DNA from: Hypsibius dujardini
Lineage: Eukaryota; Tardigrada; Eutardigrada; Parachela; Hypsibiidae
Direction of reading: 5' to 3'
Assembly (NCBI GenBank): GCA_001579985.1
Contig: LRSR01007231.1
Span: 1-22,253 of the forward strand
DNA length: 22,253 nucleotides
The notes under the pieces were generated by a model. The model did no database searches and had not been told where the DNA came from. It saw only the letters and a program-made list of their open reading frames with translations. Shown piece after piece: positions 1-9,599 of the stretch. Position 1 is the first letter of the stretch, and every line of letters starts with the position of its first letter. A program made the position numbers and the translations under genes.

Positions 1-1160
1 AAGATATTATGTAATACGAGTGCAGCGAGGCGACCTCGGTACGGAAGACAGGACATGCCGAGATGCATGCCATAAATACAGTAATTGCGGCAACTTTACA
101 CCGTATATAATAAGCCTATCATTTTGTACTGCAGTCGGCTCAAATGCACGTGCGTGAGAAGATGCCTGACGCGGGTTTATCGTTTCCGTTCACTGTTCAC
201 TTTTCGCTCTTCGCTATTTGTCAAATGTTGGAGTGCGATCTGAATGCGCACCGACAGGAGCAAAATGTCTTTTCAAGACGCGCATCAAAGTGGACCGCAC
301 GATGGCGTAACCGTTAGCGGAAGGTTTCCACAGTTACATTTTTGACACTTCTGAACAAATACATCGTTGCTGTCTTTTCAGTATTTTCTATTCAAAAATC
401 AAATCCTCTCGATAAAACTCTCTTAAATCACTCTGTATATAAAAAATGAAATGAAATGCAAAAATGATTGCAGGCGACACAAGTTTACCGATGTAGCCAA
501 CATGAACTGAATTACTTACCCTGAATAAGAACAGCAAAAAGTATTCATTAATTTGAGTGAAGTCCCTGGAAACCGGTTAATTGTTTTCAAACTCGGTTGA
601 GCAGCTATTACCATAACGAAGAACAAATCTACTCTTCCATCACTCTCTTTCTCTCTTTCTAGTAGACGTAATCTATATGCTAACGATTTATTGGGTGAAT
701 TCATTATTAATTTTGGCTCCCGAGCGGGTATTCATCAGTGACACTTCAGTGCATCTGCTGAACAGATTGGAAGTATTCAGTCAAGACCCTGGTTAATGAA
801 TGTGGTATCAGGGGCGGCTTGTAGTACCCGGAGTACCGGAATACGGTTTGGCCTATTCGTACGAGTACACATAAATGGGATGCGCTCATATACTGTATTC
901 ACTAATTGGCTTCTTGAGCCCTATAGCTAGTGATCCCATTGAAATGTCAGTTTTATAGTGGACGAGAAGATGAATTAGAAACTATGCGAATTACTCACGA
1001 TTTTACTGTGCTGACTTGTGTGCGATTAAAGAAGATACGCGTAGGGAATCTGTGGCACAGAATATCATTTCATGTGAAGTGAACTGCATGTGAGGCACAC
1101 ACTGGACAAAAAAACATATCCAATGTAATTAAGCTAATGCTTCGTGCACTTTCGTATGCC
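1..1160. other. Intergenic region with no supported gene
   Basis: No reading frame here shows protein-like composition, a recognisable domain or a paired splice-site model. The only sizeable open frame (minus strand, 516-704) is short and looks fortuitous. The right end should contain the 3' UTR of the minus-strand ApeC gene that stops at 1161, but I see no canonical AATAAA on the minus strand close downstream of that stop. Confidence 0.5.
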
Positions 1161-3198
1161 TTATTTGGCGGTATAATGGCAGATCTTAAAGTCCATCTGA
1201 GGCCCCCAGTGACCCTTGGCAGGGTTGTAGACATGGTAGTCATTGGCCATCCACGTTGCGTTGTTAAGCATGGGAATGAAGTTCATATCCCCAGTGTCCA
1301 GCATCATGTTGAGATACTCCACCTTCATCCCATTCACCGTCTGACACTTTTGCTCCTCCATCGTGGGCATCAGGATGAAGTTGTCCTTTTTCGGCAGGTT
1401 AATCGGGACGTTGACATCGCCGTCGTTTCGGCAGCAGGTGTAGTAGACGATGGACGCGTGGTAGTACTCTCCTTCCGGCACACCTCCGGTCTCGCTCGTT
1501 GCATTGGCCACGACGGTGTTGTCCAACACCACCCAGTTGTAGTTGAAGCCGGCTGGGCAGGACTTGTCGAAGATGCCCGTGTCACTAATCGAACCGAGGA
1601 AGAAGCAGTAGGACCCTGCACCGAAGGAACCGGTATTCAGGGGATTGCAGCTCTTGGGCTGTTTAGCAGCTTCATGCTTGCAGTATTTGATCGTAGTCAG
1701 CCCACTGGGAAAAAAAGGTTAAACCGATTTATGAAACTTGTCAGAGCAAAACATGATACTGCTTTAATATAATAATTTTCTTTTGCGTATATATATATAT
1801 ATATATACGCTCCGTAGATTTACGTACTTTTCAGAGGTCGTTCCACTGACTGCCGGGATGGTGGTCTTCGATCCGAAAATATGCTTAACTGCTCCGGGAG
1901 TAAACGAGCCATCTGTCGGGCAACCCGCCTTGGCTTGCAGCAGCACAAAGTCGTCCTTCGGCCAGCAGACTGGAGCGGCTGCCGCTGAAGAGGCTACTGC
2001 ATTCTTGCTTTTGGCGACATGCGGCGCCTTGCTGTAGTAGCAAATGGCGAAATGCATTCCGCGACCCCAGTTGGCGACCACTTGATCGTAGCTGTACTCC
2101 GGCGGTGTCGAGTCCGGAACGGTTGGGGCTCCGTGCACGGTGGCCTCCTCATCAGCGGTGCTGTAGTAGATGGACGTCTTTTTCACCGTCATCCCCTTCA
2201 CTTCCTGGCAGGCCTTCTTGGCCATGGTCGGCATGAGGATGAAGTCGTTATCAGTCGGAAGTTCAATGGCGTCTTTGGCTTCTCCGTCGTCGCGACAGCA
2301 AAAGTACGGCACGGTGGAGTGGGAAAAGTATTCAGCCAGTGGAATCGCGCCTGAAGATCAGGTGATTAATTACTGTGTTTCCTCGATAAATAGCGACAGC
2401 GCACGAGTTGTGTGACGTTAAATTAGTCCCCCCCCCACTCGTTAGCGTGTGCCCTGCCTGCACCTCGCATGTCATGCAGTCGTACACACAAACTGTACGT
2501 GTACAACGGGCAACCTTTTTGTCACGTGACCCGTGCACTGTCGCTGTCTATCGAGGAAATACAGTACCGTACAAACCGATCAAGCGGTAAGCCGATTCTA
2601 GAGAGATTATGGAGTGGGACAGACTAAAAATGTAACCCTCACCTTCGTGGCTGTTCACGTTGTGCAGGTTAATATCATCGATGTTCATCCAGGACCATTG
2701 GAATCCGACCGGGCAGATCTCCTCCGTCCGCTGGCGAGTTCGGAGCTTGGGCTCGTACTCCCACAGGCAGTACGTCCCTTTAGGGAAGTTCGCCGATCCG
2801 GGGGTGCCGGAGCATTTCTGGTCCTTGCTGTGAGCACAGAAGCGGGTCGTCACGTGCTGGCCTTCCACCGTGCCGTTAACGAGATCCTAACCAATCAACG
2901 GTCAACCATTAGAATGGTGAAGTGATAATCGGCCGGACTTTATTCGACATTAATCGTTGGACGTTTGTATGAAAATTTAGATATTTTTTTCGCAAAAATT
3001 AGCTATTAGTTAGTTTAACAATCCTACCTCGGGAAATGAAGAGTTTTTGTGCAGGGTGTTGGTGATGCTGCCGGTGAGCCAGTTGCCGTCCGGGCAGCCG
3101 GTCTGCGGCTGGATCAGGGCAAAGTTCTCCTTTGGCCAGCAAGAGCTGGCCGCGGAATATGCGCACACTCCGAGAAGGAGGCTAAGCTGTCCTAACAT
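1161..3198 (-). CDS. Secreted tandem ApeC (apextrin C-terminal) domain protein, 4 exons, 493 aa
   Basis: Minus-strand exons are 3028-3198, 2643-2886, 1828-2350 and 1161-1704 (1482 nt, phases 0, 1 and 2 all join). Residues 1-19 form a signal peptide (MLGQLSLLLGVCAYSAASS). Two ApeC domains of about 227 residues follow, at about 20-246 and 267-493, separated by an Ala-rich linker. Each domain starts CWPK(E/D)(N/D)F, has a GCP motif, an FPKGTYC- or GAGSYC-type centre, CP(V/A)GF, CCR(D/N)DG (from 156 and 403), LP..(D/N)FILMPTM, and CQ.V.GM. ApeC proteins are known in cnidarians, molluscs, echinoderms and lancelets; some amphioxus members bind bacterial peptidoglycan, so a role in secreted defence or matrix is inferred. 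The start ATG has A at -3 and a TATA box about 95 bp upstream. The 1828 donor (GTACGT) was preferred over GTAAAT four bases downstream because only it keeps phase with exon 4. Confidence 0.9.
1788..1807. repeat. (TA)n microsatellite in ApeC intron 3
   Basis: About ten TA dinucleotides lie in the 123-bp intron between exons 3 and 4, close to the donor site on the minus strand. Confidence 0.9.
2371..2566. repeat. MITE-like inverted repeat inside ApeC intron 2
   Basis: The left arm begins TACTGTGTTTCCTCGATA at 2371. The right arm ends TATCGAGGAAATACAGTA at 2566. The arms are about 45 bp and mostly complementary (shared core TTTCCTCGATA..AGCGACAG). There is no coding capacity. The element makes up about 196 bp of the 292-bp intron 2 (2351-2642); the remainder, about 96 bp, is a normal intron size here. 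Confidence 0.75.
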
Positions 3199-3291
3199 GG
3201 TGCAGACCCTCGTCAGGTGCCGAGTTACTAAAGAAAGGCAGGCAGGACCGGAAGACCAGAACTATGCTTCACCACGTACATAACCGGACCC

Positions 3292-3298
3292 TTTTATA
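3292..3298 (-). promoter_or_regulatory. TATA box of the ApeC gene
   Basis: On the minus strand the sequence reads CTATAAAAG, a near-ideal TATA box, 93-99 bp upstream of the ATG at 3198. Initiation about 30 bp downstream would give a 5' UTR of about 65-70 nt. The position and quality match a strongly or inducibly transcribed RNA polymerase II gene, but the start site itself is inferred. Confidence 0.6.
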
Positions 3299-3299
3299 G

Positions 3300-4054
3300 T
3301 ACTCGCCAGTCTACCTCAGTGCTCTGGTTCCTCATTTCGATCGTTATGCTGCAGAAAAGGCTCGCAAGCAAATGGTTCCATGATAAAGCTCGAATTACTC
3401 AATGGTATAATTAATTAATAAATAATCAAGTCTGTGCTTGATATTCCCTGGTGTTGGCTTCTTGTTTCGCGACGCGCTTCATCCAGTAGAATTGGCAAGG
3501 CACCTGGAGGAAGCTTTTGTGTGGTTGCTTAAATTAAGCCACAATATACCGCCGTGCACAGTAAACCGGAAATTTGGATTATCATATGTCTCCTCTACCA
3601 CGCAAACTTGCAGACAAATGATCGATATAAGTTCAGCACGTAGTTTGCTTTGATGATTAATTGTTTTGTGGGTCCGTGCACACCTTCAGAGCTCTGATTG
3701 TCCCGCGGAGCAGTGCCGGGTAACGTGAATAATTATTTATCCCTTGCTATGCGTTGTGCATACGGTACACCGTGTATACCATTAGTACCATTAGTAATGC
3801 ATAAAGACAAGATCCTCCCAGGACAGGCCGATTTGATTTTGTGTCAGTTAATTTAATCACAACTAACCGCACATGTACCAGAGTTAATCATTTTTCAGCC
3901 GGCCATTGAGTATAGAGAGGGTCTAGCTGGGCAGGTAGCCCATTGCCATCACCAATGAACAACAGCAGCATAAATTCATTAGCTGTCTGAATTAAGCAAT
4001 TCTCTCACAGCAGCCAAACGAAACGGCTGAAACCAGACGAACCAGAAGACTCCG
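3300..4054. other. Intergenic region with no supported gene
   Basis: Upstream flank of the ApeC gene. Open frames are short and show no recognisable domain. Base composition is ordinary, with a few very short direct repeats such as ACCATTAGT twice near 3780. Confidence 0.5.
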
Positions 4055-4458
4055 GATTTGAGTTCTATAACATGAACTCAATTATTTGTCATACACACGC
4101 GGCAAAATATTAGACCGACCGAATTAAAGCCCATTGTTTACCGGCACCCAGCAAAATGGGGTGGTCGGAGTTTGAGCCAATTTTGGCCAATTCGTGCAGC
4201 TGTTTCTCACATCGCTTGATTCATTCTTTTATCACCAGATCGCCAAAATAATTCGAAGCTAATCAATCGATCGACTGAGTGAAGAATGAGTGGTCAGCTG
4301 TGGGCAAAAACAGCTGCACGCATCGGCCAAAATGGCTCAAACTCCGGCCACCCCATTTTGCTGGGCACCGGTAAAAAGTTGGTTTTAATTCGGTCGGCCT
4401 GAGATTTTGGCCACGTGTGTATGACAAGTAATTGAGTTCATGTGATAGAACTAAAATC
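4055..4458. repeat. Fold-back (MITE-like) element of about 404 bp
   Basis: The left arm (about 4055-4190) and right arm (about 4310-4458) are imperfect inverted copies. Matching pairs include GTTCTAT.ACATGAACTCAATTA with its complement at the right end, CATACACACG, GACCGACCGAATTAAA, and the block around GGGGTGG(T/C)CGGAGTTTGAGCCA. The arms are about 140 bp with a central unpaired region of about 120 bp. No open frame resembles a transposase, so it is non-autonomous. Confidence 0.8.
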
Positions 4459-4461
4459 AAG

Positions 4462-4492
4462 AGGATAACAGGATAACAGGATAACAGGATAA
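4462..4492. repeat. 8-bp tandem repeat (GGATAACA)n
   Basis: Just under four copies of GGATAACA occur directly between the two fold-back elements. Confidence 0.9.
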
Positions 4493-4505
4493 ATCCCGAT
4501 TCCGA

Positions 4506-5237
4506 TTACTTGGGAAAGAAGAGAGATTTCACTTCCCGATCGGAGCGGATTTTTTCCCCACAATTACCTGTTCATACATCATGATTTTACATTGGTGTCT
4601 CGCAGTCGAAATCACATCCACGGTTTCAGTAAAACTCCTGCACCACTTTGTGGTATGGATCGGGGCTTGATTGATTGATTTATTAACAACGCTTCCGAAG
4701 TTTCAATTTTTTTATCCCAACCAGTAAAAAAGTCATTTTTTTGGAAAACTTTTGATTCCAAGATTTTTGATAGCCTTCCAGTTCAAATTCGATTCGAAAT
4801 CGATTGACATCAGCAGAATTTGTTTTGGATGCCCAGGGGCGGAGCTATAGGTCATTTCTGCAGCGTCACTCGGAAGCCTAGATTGAAACTAGTCCATAGC
4901 TCCTCCCACTAGCATCCAAAAAAGATTCTGCTGATGTCAATCAATTTTTAATTAAATATGAAGTGGAAGAGTATTAAAAATCTTGAAATCGAACGTTTTT
5001 AATATTTGGGATAAAAAAATTATGACTTCGGAAACGTAACTAATAAATAAATAAATCAAGCCCCGGGCCATAGCAAAAACTGGTGCGAGAATGTTTTTTC
5101 TTCCTTTTTTTTCTAAAACCGCGGATGTGATTTCGACTCCGAGACCCAAATCTAAAATCATGATATAAAAAGAGGTATTTATGAGAAAAAAACCCACTTC
5201 GATCGGGAGGTCGAATCTCCATTTTTTCCCCAAGTTA
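4506..5237. repeat. Large palindromic fold-back element of about 732 bp
   Basis: Nearly the whole interval folds on itself around about 4870. Matching blocks include TCCCGATCG near the outer ends, GTCGAAATCACATCC.CGGTTT, GGGGCTTGATT.ATT.ATTTATTA, AATTTTTTTATCCCAA, and the inner block GATTGACATCAGCAGAAT...TTTTGGATGC. The spacer at the centre is very short. There are small insertions between arms (for example one next to the inverted CCGCGGTTTTAG). No transposase frame is visible. Confidence 0.8.
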
Positions 5238-5295
5238 GAAGGTGCAAAAAAGAAGCTGCAATAAAATCAAGCAAAATGAATTCGCACTGGTCTAG

Positions 5296-6539
5296 TTAGA
5301 CGAGCGAAAGCATTCGCCACAGTGTAGCTCGGAGGGGCGCCATGGCCAGTGCAAAGAAAAAGGGATCCAGAAGGGAGTTGAAATAATACAAAAGAGTGCC
5401 GGCAACATAGTGCAAATTATTATTATAACCCGTGACGATTTGCATGGTAAAATAGATCATGATAGGGCTCCAACAGAAGATTACACCGACCACCAGATAG
5501 GTCAAGACTATAAAACTTTGCGATGGCCTTGAAGGGTCACGCCGCCCAGTGGGTATCTGGCCATCTAAACTTCCGTTAGCCGGGTTCTGTTCGTTAGTTT
5601 CACCCATGCGTAATTGACCGTTCCTCCTGGTGAAAAGGTCATCAATCTCCCGTCCTGCCTCACAAAAATCTCCGTTGACATAACGTAGGATCAAGGGTGA
5701 TTGAGAATAAACTGTTGCCGTCACGCTCTCGACCTACCGTTTCTGGCAGCAACGTCATTGGTGTTCCTGACGCTGGTTTCCGGTGCGCACAAGCACGCGT
5801 GCCTGTACGGTCCGACAGGCCTCATCTCAACTTCCTTCTTCTGACCCGGATCGACCTTGAGGCGCTGACGGAGCTTCCACCAAATCAACGGGTAGGAGAT
5901 GCCGATAATGAAGACCGAGGAATTATACACGACCACTTGACTAGGCAGCGCCCAATCACGCTGTGCTGTGGTGTTGAGCTGGCAACTGTCGCCGTCGAGT
6001 CGGTACACCACACTGTCCAGGACCAATCCCGGCAGGAGGAAAATGTGCACGTAGACCCAGGTGCCCAGGCACAGCGCGGTTGCGATCGCGCGAGTGTGGC
6101 GCTCCCGATAAGAGATCGGCATGAAAACGGCCCACATCCGGTTCAGGCTGATCAGCGAATGGGTATTGCGAACTGCCGCGCTGAAGACCCATTTTGCGTA
6201 TAGGGCGAAGTTACAGCCCGCCCTGCCCAGCGGCCAGATCGGTGTGAACTCGCCGAGTAGAGTGAATGGGAGATCAAAGAGCGCCTGTAACAGATCTGCC
6301 AGAACCAAGTTAATGATATATATGTTGAAGGGGGTCCGGAGGTTGCGGTTTTTTACGAAGGCCACCAGGACAAATGAGTTCAGAACCACAACACCGATGC
6401 ACAGGATGACAAACACGTAGGGCAAAAATGTATTAAACGACTTTTTGATTGTGAAACTTGAATTGCTCGACGACTGGATGATGATAGTTAGAGAAGCATT
6501 TAAAGAGGAATTTCCAAGACCGACGATTTTAATGGCCAT
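5296..6539 (-). CDS. Divergent rhodopsin-class GPCR, 2 exons, 386 aa (receptor 1)
   Basis: Exons are 5738-6539 and 5296-5654 on the minus strand. An 83-bp phase-1 intron (donor GTAGGT, acceptor GAGGCAG) joins ..AARNG to REIDD.. in the third intracellular loop. The N-terminus (1-39) carries several N-glycosylation sequons. Helix landmarks: N54 of TM1, LVLADL at 78-83, C109 at the top of TM3 paired with C186 in loop 2, W161 in TM4, P217 in TM5, CWSP at 328-331 in TM6, and NSLLDPFFF from 360 in TM7. It departs from family A norms: NRM (133-135) replaces DRY, K116 stands at 3.32 where amine receptors have Asp, and DPxxF replaces NPxxY. It should be a plasma-membrane receptor; the ligand is unknown and a biogenic amine is unlikely. 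It is a paralog of the receptor at 8210-9460. Confidence 0.9.
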
Positions 6540-6600
6540 TTTCGTGGTTGCAACAACACTTGCCGTTGTCAGCTCTACGTTCCAACGCCCACATCACAAC

Positions 6601-6677
6601 CTGCACGAGAGGAAAGTTCACCTACACGAGAGGAAAGTTCACCTACACGAGAGGAAAGCTCACCTGCACGAGAGGAA
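6601..6677. repeat. 21-bp tandem repeat upstream of receptor 1
   Basis: Three full units plus a partial one start at 6601, 6622, 6643 and 6664, with consensus CTACACGAGAGGAAAGTTCAC. The array lies 62 bp upstream of the receptor ATG at 6539, so it is in the 5' UTR or proximal promoter. The period is a multiple of 3 and leaves a plus-strand frame open, but I see no reason to call it coding. Confidence 0.85.
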
Positions 6678-7356
6678 CCAGACGGACAACTGCAATCGAG
6701 GGTCATAGGGTACTATAATGTACCTAGAAAACCGTGTCCCAACGGATGGTGCATAAAGGAGGACAGAGGCAGTCGTGGGGAACAGGCAATTAAATGTGAA
6801 GCCAAACGGATCTCTCCACGTAGCAGCTGCTCACGCTGAGAGAGATATAAATGGTATTAGTGGGCGTAATCGCGTCGCTATTATTCCCAAAAGACGTCTT
6901 TTTATATCCGAGCTAATGGGCTAGCAGTTAAAGTATTATAAAGAGAGAGGGGTCTTTTAGTAAGCTAACCGGTCTCCCAGCGCAGTGGCCAAGCGTGAAG
7001 CGATGTATGGTTCTATCACATACGTGTAAATTTTCAACTTTTAAAGCTTTTTCCTTCACTTCTTCCTTTCACTGGGGCAAATCTAACTAGTCCTCCACGC
7101 TCCAAGAAAGGTGAATGGAGAAATAAAAATTTCGAAATGAAATTCAAAATCCAAACGGGCTTGATTGATTTGATTTAATTTGAGTTGAGTTGAGTTTGAC
7201 GTAAAACATTCAAAAAGACATACAAATAAGACCTTTTCTAAGCAAAGAAAATTTCTGAGTACATGAATTCCACAAGAGAAAAGCTGGACTTTATTATTGC
7301 CAGCCTCCAAAATATATTGGAGAACCTAAGTATATTTCTCTTAAGCATTTAGGAGA
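6678..7356. other. Intergenic region with no supported gene
   Basis: Upstream flank of receptor 1. Only short open frames without recognisable domains are present. The stretch is AT-rich near 7100-7330. Confidence 0.45.
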
Positions 7357-7369
7357 TCACGGCAGCGAT

Positions 7370-7775
7370 TCCATTGAAGGGTCCATTTTCAATTGGAATC
7401 CATTGAATTCCAGATCCACACGGATATTCTCCATTTCCAATCTCCAAATGGAAGCTGGGTCCATTTGCAATTGGAATCCATTCAATTCCACATCCACACG
7501 AATATTCTCCATTTCCAATCTCCAATGGAAGCTGGGTCTATTTGCAATTGGAATCCATTCAATTCCACATCTACACGGATATTCTCCATTTCCAATCTCC
7601 AAATGGAAGCTGGGTCCATTTGCAATTGGAATCCATTGAATTCCACATCTACACGGATATTCTCCATTTTCAACCTCCAAATGGAAGCAGGGTCCATTTG
7701 CAATTGGAATCCATTGAACTCCACATCCGCACGAATATTCTCCATTTCCGATCTCCAAATGGAAGCTGGGTCGAT
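7370..7775. repeat. 78-bp minisatellite, about five copies
   Basis: The motif TATTCTCCATTTCC recurs at about 7425, 7503, 7580, 7658 and 7736, giving periods of 78, 77, 78 and 78 bp. Each unit contains GGAATCCATT(G/C)AA(T/C)TCCA, CACG(G/A)ATATTCTCC and AATGGAAGC(T/A)GGGTC. The third interval lost one base (CTCCAATGG for CTCCAAATGG). Because the unit is 26 codons long, several long frames are open on both strands, including 156 codons on the minus strand (7357-7827) that changes register at the deletion. Confidence 0.9.
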
Positions 7776-7789
7776 TTAATTTTCCGAAG

Positions 7790-8169
7790 GGATGCAGACC
7801 AAACTCCAATTTCTGAGCCTTCCACACACCACTTCAACTTTTTTGGGGGTGTAAGCCTACTAAGATCCATTGTGTTAGAAGGAGGCTTAAAGTATGCAAA
7901 TACTGTATAGATCTTTAACATGAGATAAAAGCACCGTGCTTACTGAAATAACCAACACAGAAAAGGATAAATGGTTTTGGTCTCCATTTTATTTACCGGT
8001 TTCATATCACAATTTTACCTTTAGTCCACATCTGACACACTATGACACATTATACCCTTTATAGACCTCACCTATTGTACTTATCACCGCCCACAGTGCG
8101 ACACTTGGTGTTCCCGATTTGAAAGACGCAATTATTTAATTTTAATCAATTTTTACTGCTGACATATAT
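7790..8169. other. Intergenic region; likely 3' flank of receptor 2
   Basis: No coding frame is supported. The region is AT-rich with short repeats of the CACATTATG type near 8037-8055. It lies downstream of the minus-strand receptor gene. Confidence 0.45.
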
Positions 8170-8175
8170 TTTATT
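8170..8175 (-). terminator. Candidate poly(A) signal of receptor 2
   Basis: AATAAA on the minus strand (TTTATT on the plus strand) sits about 35 nt after the stop codon at 8210. This is a usual distance for a compact 3' UTR. Confidence 0.55.
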
Positions 8176-8209
8176 TCGAAGCAAAGAGATCCTTAAGGCA
8201 TAAAGATGA

Positions 8210-9460
8210 TTAAGCTTCCCGACGATGCCAGATCATATTGAAAATAGTTGCTCGCAATGGCGTTATAGCCATGGTAAAGAAAATAGGATCCAATAGGGAG
8301 TTTAAATAGTATAAAAACGACCCCACAATGAAGTGTAGATAGTTGTTGTATCCAGTTACGATTTGCATAGTGAAGAACACCATAATTGGCGTCCAACAGA
8401 ACGCCACGCCGATGACCAAATAAGTTAGGACCGCAAAATTCTGTGCCGATCTTGGCGATGGGCGTTGTCCAGTCAATGATTCCACAATTCGATCCGAATG
8501 TGTATCCATGTCCTGTGACATGTGTCCCAGTGCATAGCACTCTACCTTACTAGTCCCTTCCCGCTGGAGCTCAACTGTAAAATAAAACACCTTCTCCACA
8601 ACAGCAACTTTACATATTTGGTCCACACAAGAAGGCTTACTAGTATTATTGAATCCTCTGGTGACGAGATCAGACTTGACTTCCCGATTCGCGCGTCTCA
8701 GCCCGATTTTAATCTGCTGCCGAACCTTCAGCCATATCAGGGGGTACGTGGTACAGGCCACGATCACCGAGGAATTGTAAAGGACAATCTGGGTCGGCAG
8801 GGCCCAATCTCTTTGGGCGGTGGTGTTAACTTGACAGGTCCCATCATCCAGTCGGTATGTGAGGTCGTCCATCACCAAGCCAGGCAGCAAGAAAATATGC
8901 ACGTACACCCAGGATCCAAGGCACAGCCATATAGCCACCGCCTTGGTGTGGTATTGTTTATACCAAATCGGCATGTACAAGGCCCAGATTCTGTTGAGAC
9001 TGATCACCGAATGGGTATTGCGAACCGCCGCGCTGAAGACCCATTTTGCGTAGAGACTGAAACTGCATCCGATCCGGCCCAGCGGCCAGATTGGGATGAA
9101 TTCGCTGAGAGCCGTGAAGGGGAGATCAAAGATTGCTTGAGAAAAGTCTGCCATCAGCAGGCTAATGAGATACACGTTAAAGGGAGTACGGAGGTGTTGA
9201 TTTTTCAGAAACGCGGCCAGAACGATGGAATTGGAGATGAGTGTGCTGATGCACAGAAGGAGAAGGACAAAGGGAAGTGCAGACTTCAGCCGGGCAAAGT
9301 GTTCGGTATGGGTAAGGTCACCTAATTGGCCGTGGAGGAATGAATCATTTCCCAGAACGGGAAGAGAATGATTTCCGTGAAGAACTGTAGTATTAAGGTT
9401 GCGCTCCATTTCCGGTGTAGTAATCTTAACTGTATGCGCAGAACTTCTCCTCACAAGCAC
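8210..9460 (-). CDS. Divergent rhodopsin-class GPCR, 2 exons, 394 aa (receptor 2)
   Basis: Exons are 8641-9460 and 8210-8574 on the minus strand. The uninterrupted reading would give 416 aa, but 8575-8640 looks like a 66-bp intron: donor GTAAGC, acceptor TTTTATTTTACAG, phase 1, at the same place in loop 3 as the intron of receptor 1. Keeping it would insert an odd hydrophobic stretch (VAVVEKVFYFTV) into a cytoplasmic loop. Landmarks: C132, K139 (3.32), NRI at 156-158 in place of DRY, W184, C209, P240, CWTP at 333-336, NSLLDPIFF from 365. Loop regions and TM3 (LYAKWVFSAAVRNTHS) are almost identical to receptor 1, so the two are tandem duplicates. A second in-frame ATG at codon 18 (9409) would give an N-terminus closer in length to receptor 1. 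The ligand is unknown. Confidence 0.9.
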   Translation of the reverse strand: MLVRRSSAHTVKITTPEMERNLNTTVLHGNHSLPVLGNDSFLHGQLGDLTHTEHFARLKSALPFVLLLLCISTLISNSIVLAAFLKNQHLRTPFNVYLISLLMADFSQAIFDLPFTALSEFIPIWPLGRIGCSFSLYAKWVFSAAVRNTHSVISLNRIWALYMPIWYKQYHTKAVAIWLCLGSWVYVHIFLLPGLVMDDLTYRLDDGTCQVNTTAQRDWALPTQIVLYNSSVIVACTTYPLIWLKVRQQIKIGLRRANREVKSDLVTRGFNNTSKPSCVDQICKVAVVEKVFYFTVELQREGTSKVECYALGHMSQDMDTHSDRIVESLTGQRPSPRSAQNFAVLTYLVIGVAFCWTPIMVFFTMQIVTGYNNYLHFIVGSFLYYLNSLLDPIFFTMAITPLRATIFNMIWHRREA

Positions 9461-9471
9461 ACTTATACTGC

Positions 9472-9597
9472 ATGTCTATGTCTATGTCTATGCCTATGGT
9501 TATGCCTATGCCTATGTCTCTGCCTATGGTTATGCCTATGGTTATGCCTATGCCTATGTCTATGCCTATGTCTATGTCTATGCCTATGTCTATGTCA
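9472..9597. repeat. Hexamer repeat (TATGYC/TATGGT)n upstream of receptor 2
   Basis: About 20 six-base units of the forms TATGTC, TATGCC and TATGGT run head to tail, starting about 12 bp upstream of the first ATG of receptor 2. The array probably lies in its 5' UTR or promoter. The plus strand has open frames through it (for example repeated Leu-Cys), which are compositional only. Confidence 0.9.
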
Positions 9598-9599
9598 GT

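Noticed and set aside
1137-1772. A 211-codon plus-strand open frame
   Set aside because: It lies opposite exon 4 of the ApeC gene, whose frame has clear domain motifs and splice sites; the plus frame has no recognisable features.
7403-7910. Repeat proteins on either strand of the 78-bp array
   Set aside because: Frames open on both strands and a 1-bp deletion between units fit a non-coding minisatellite better than a gene.
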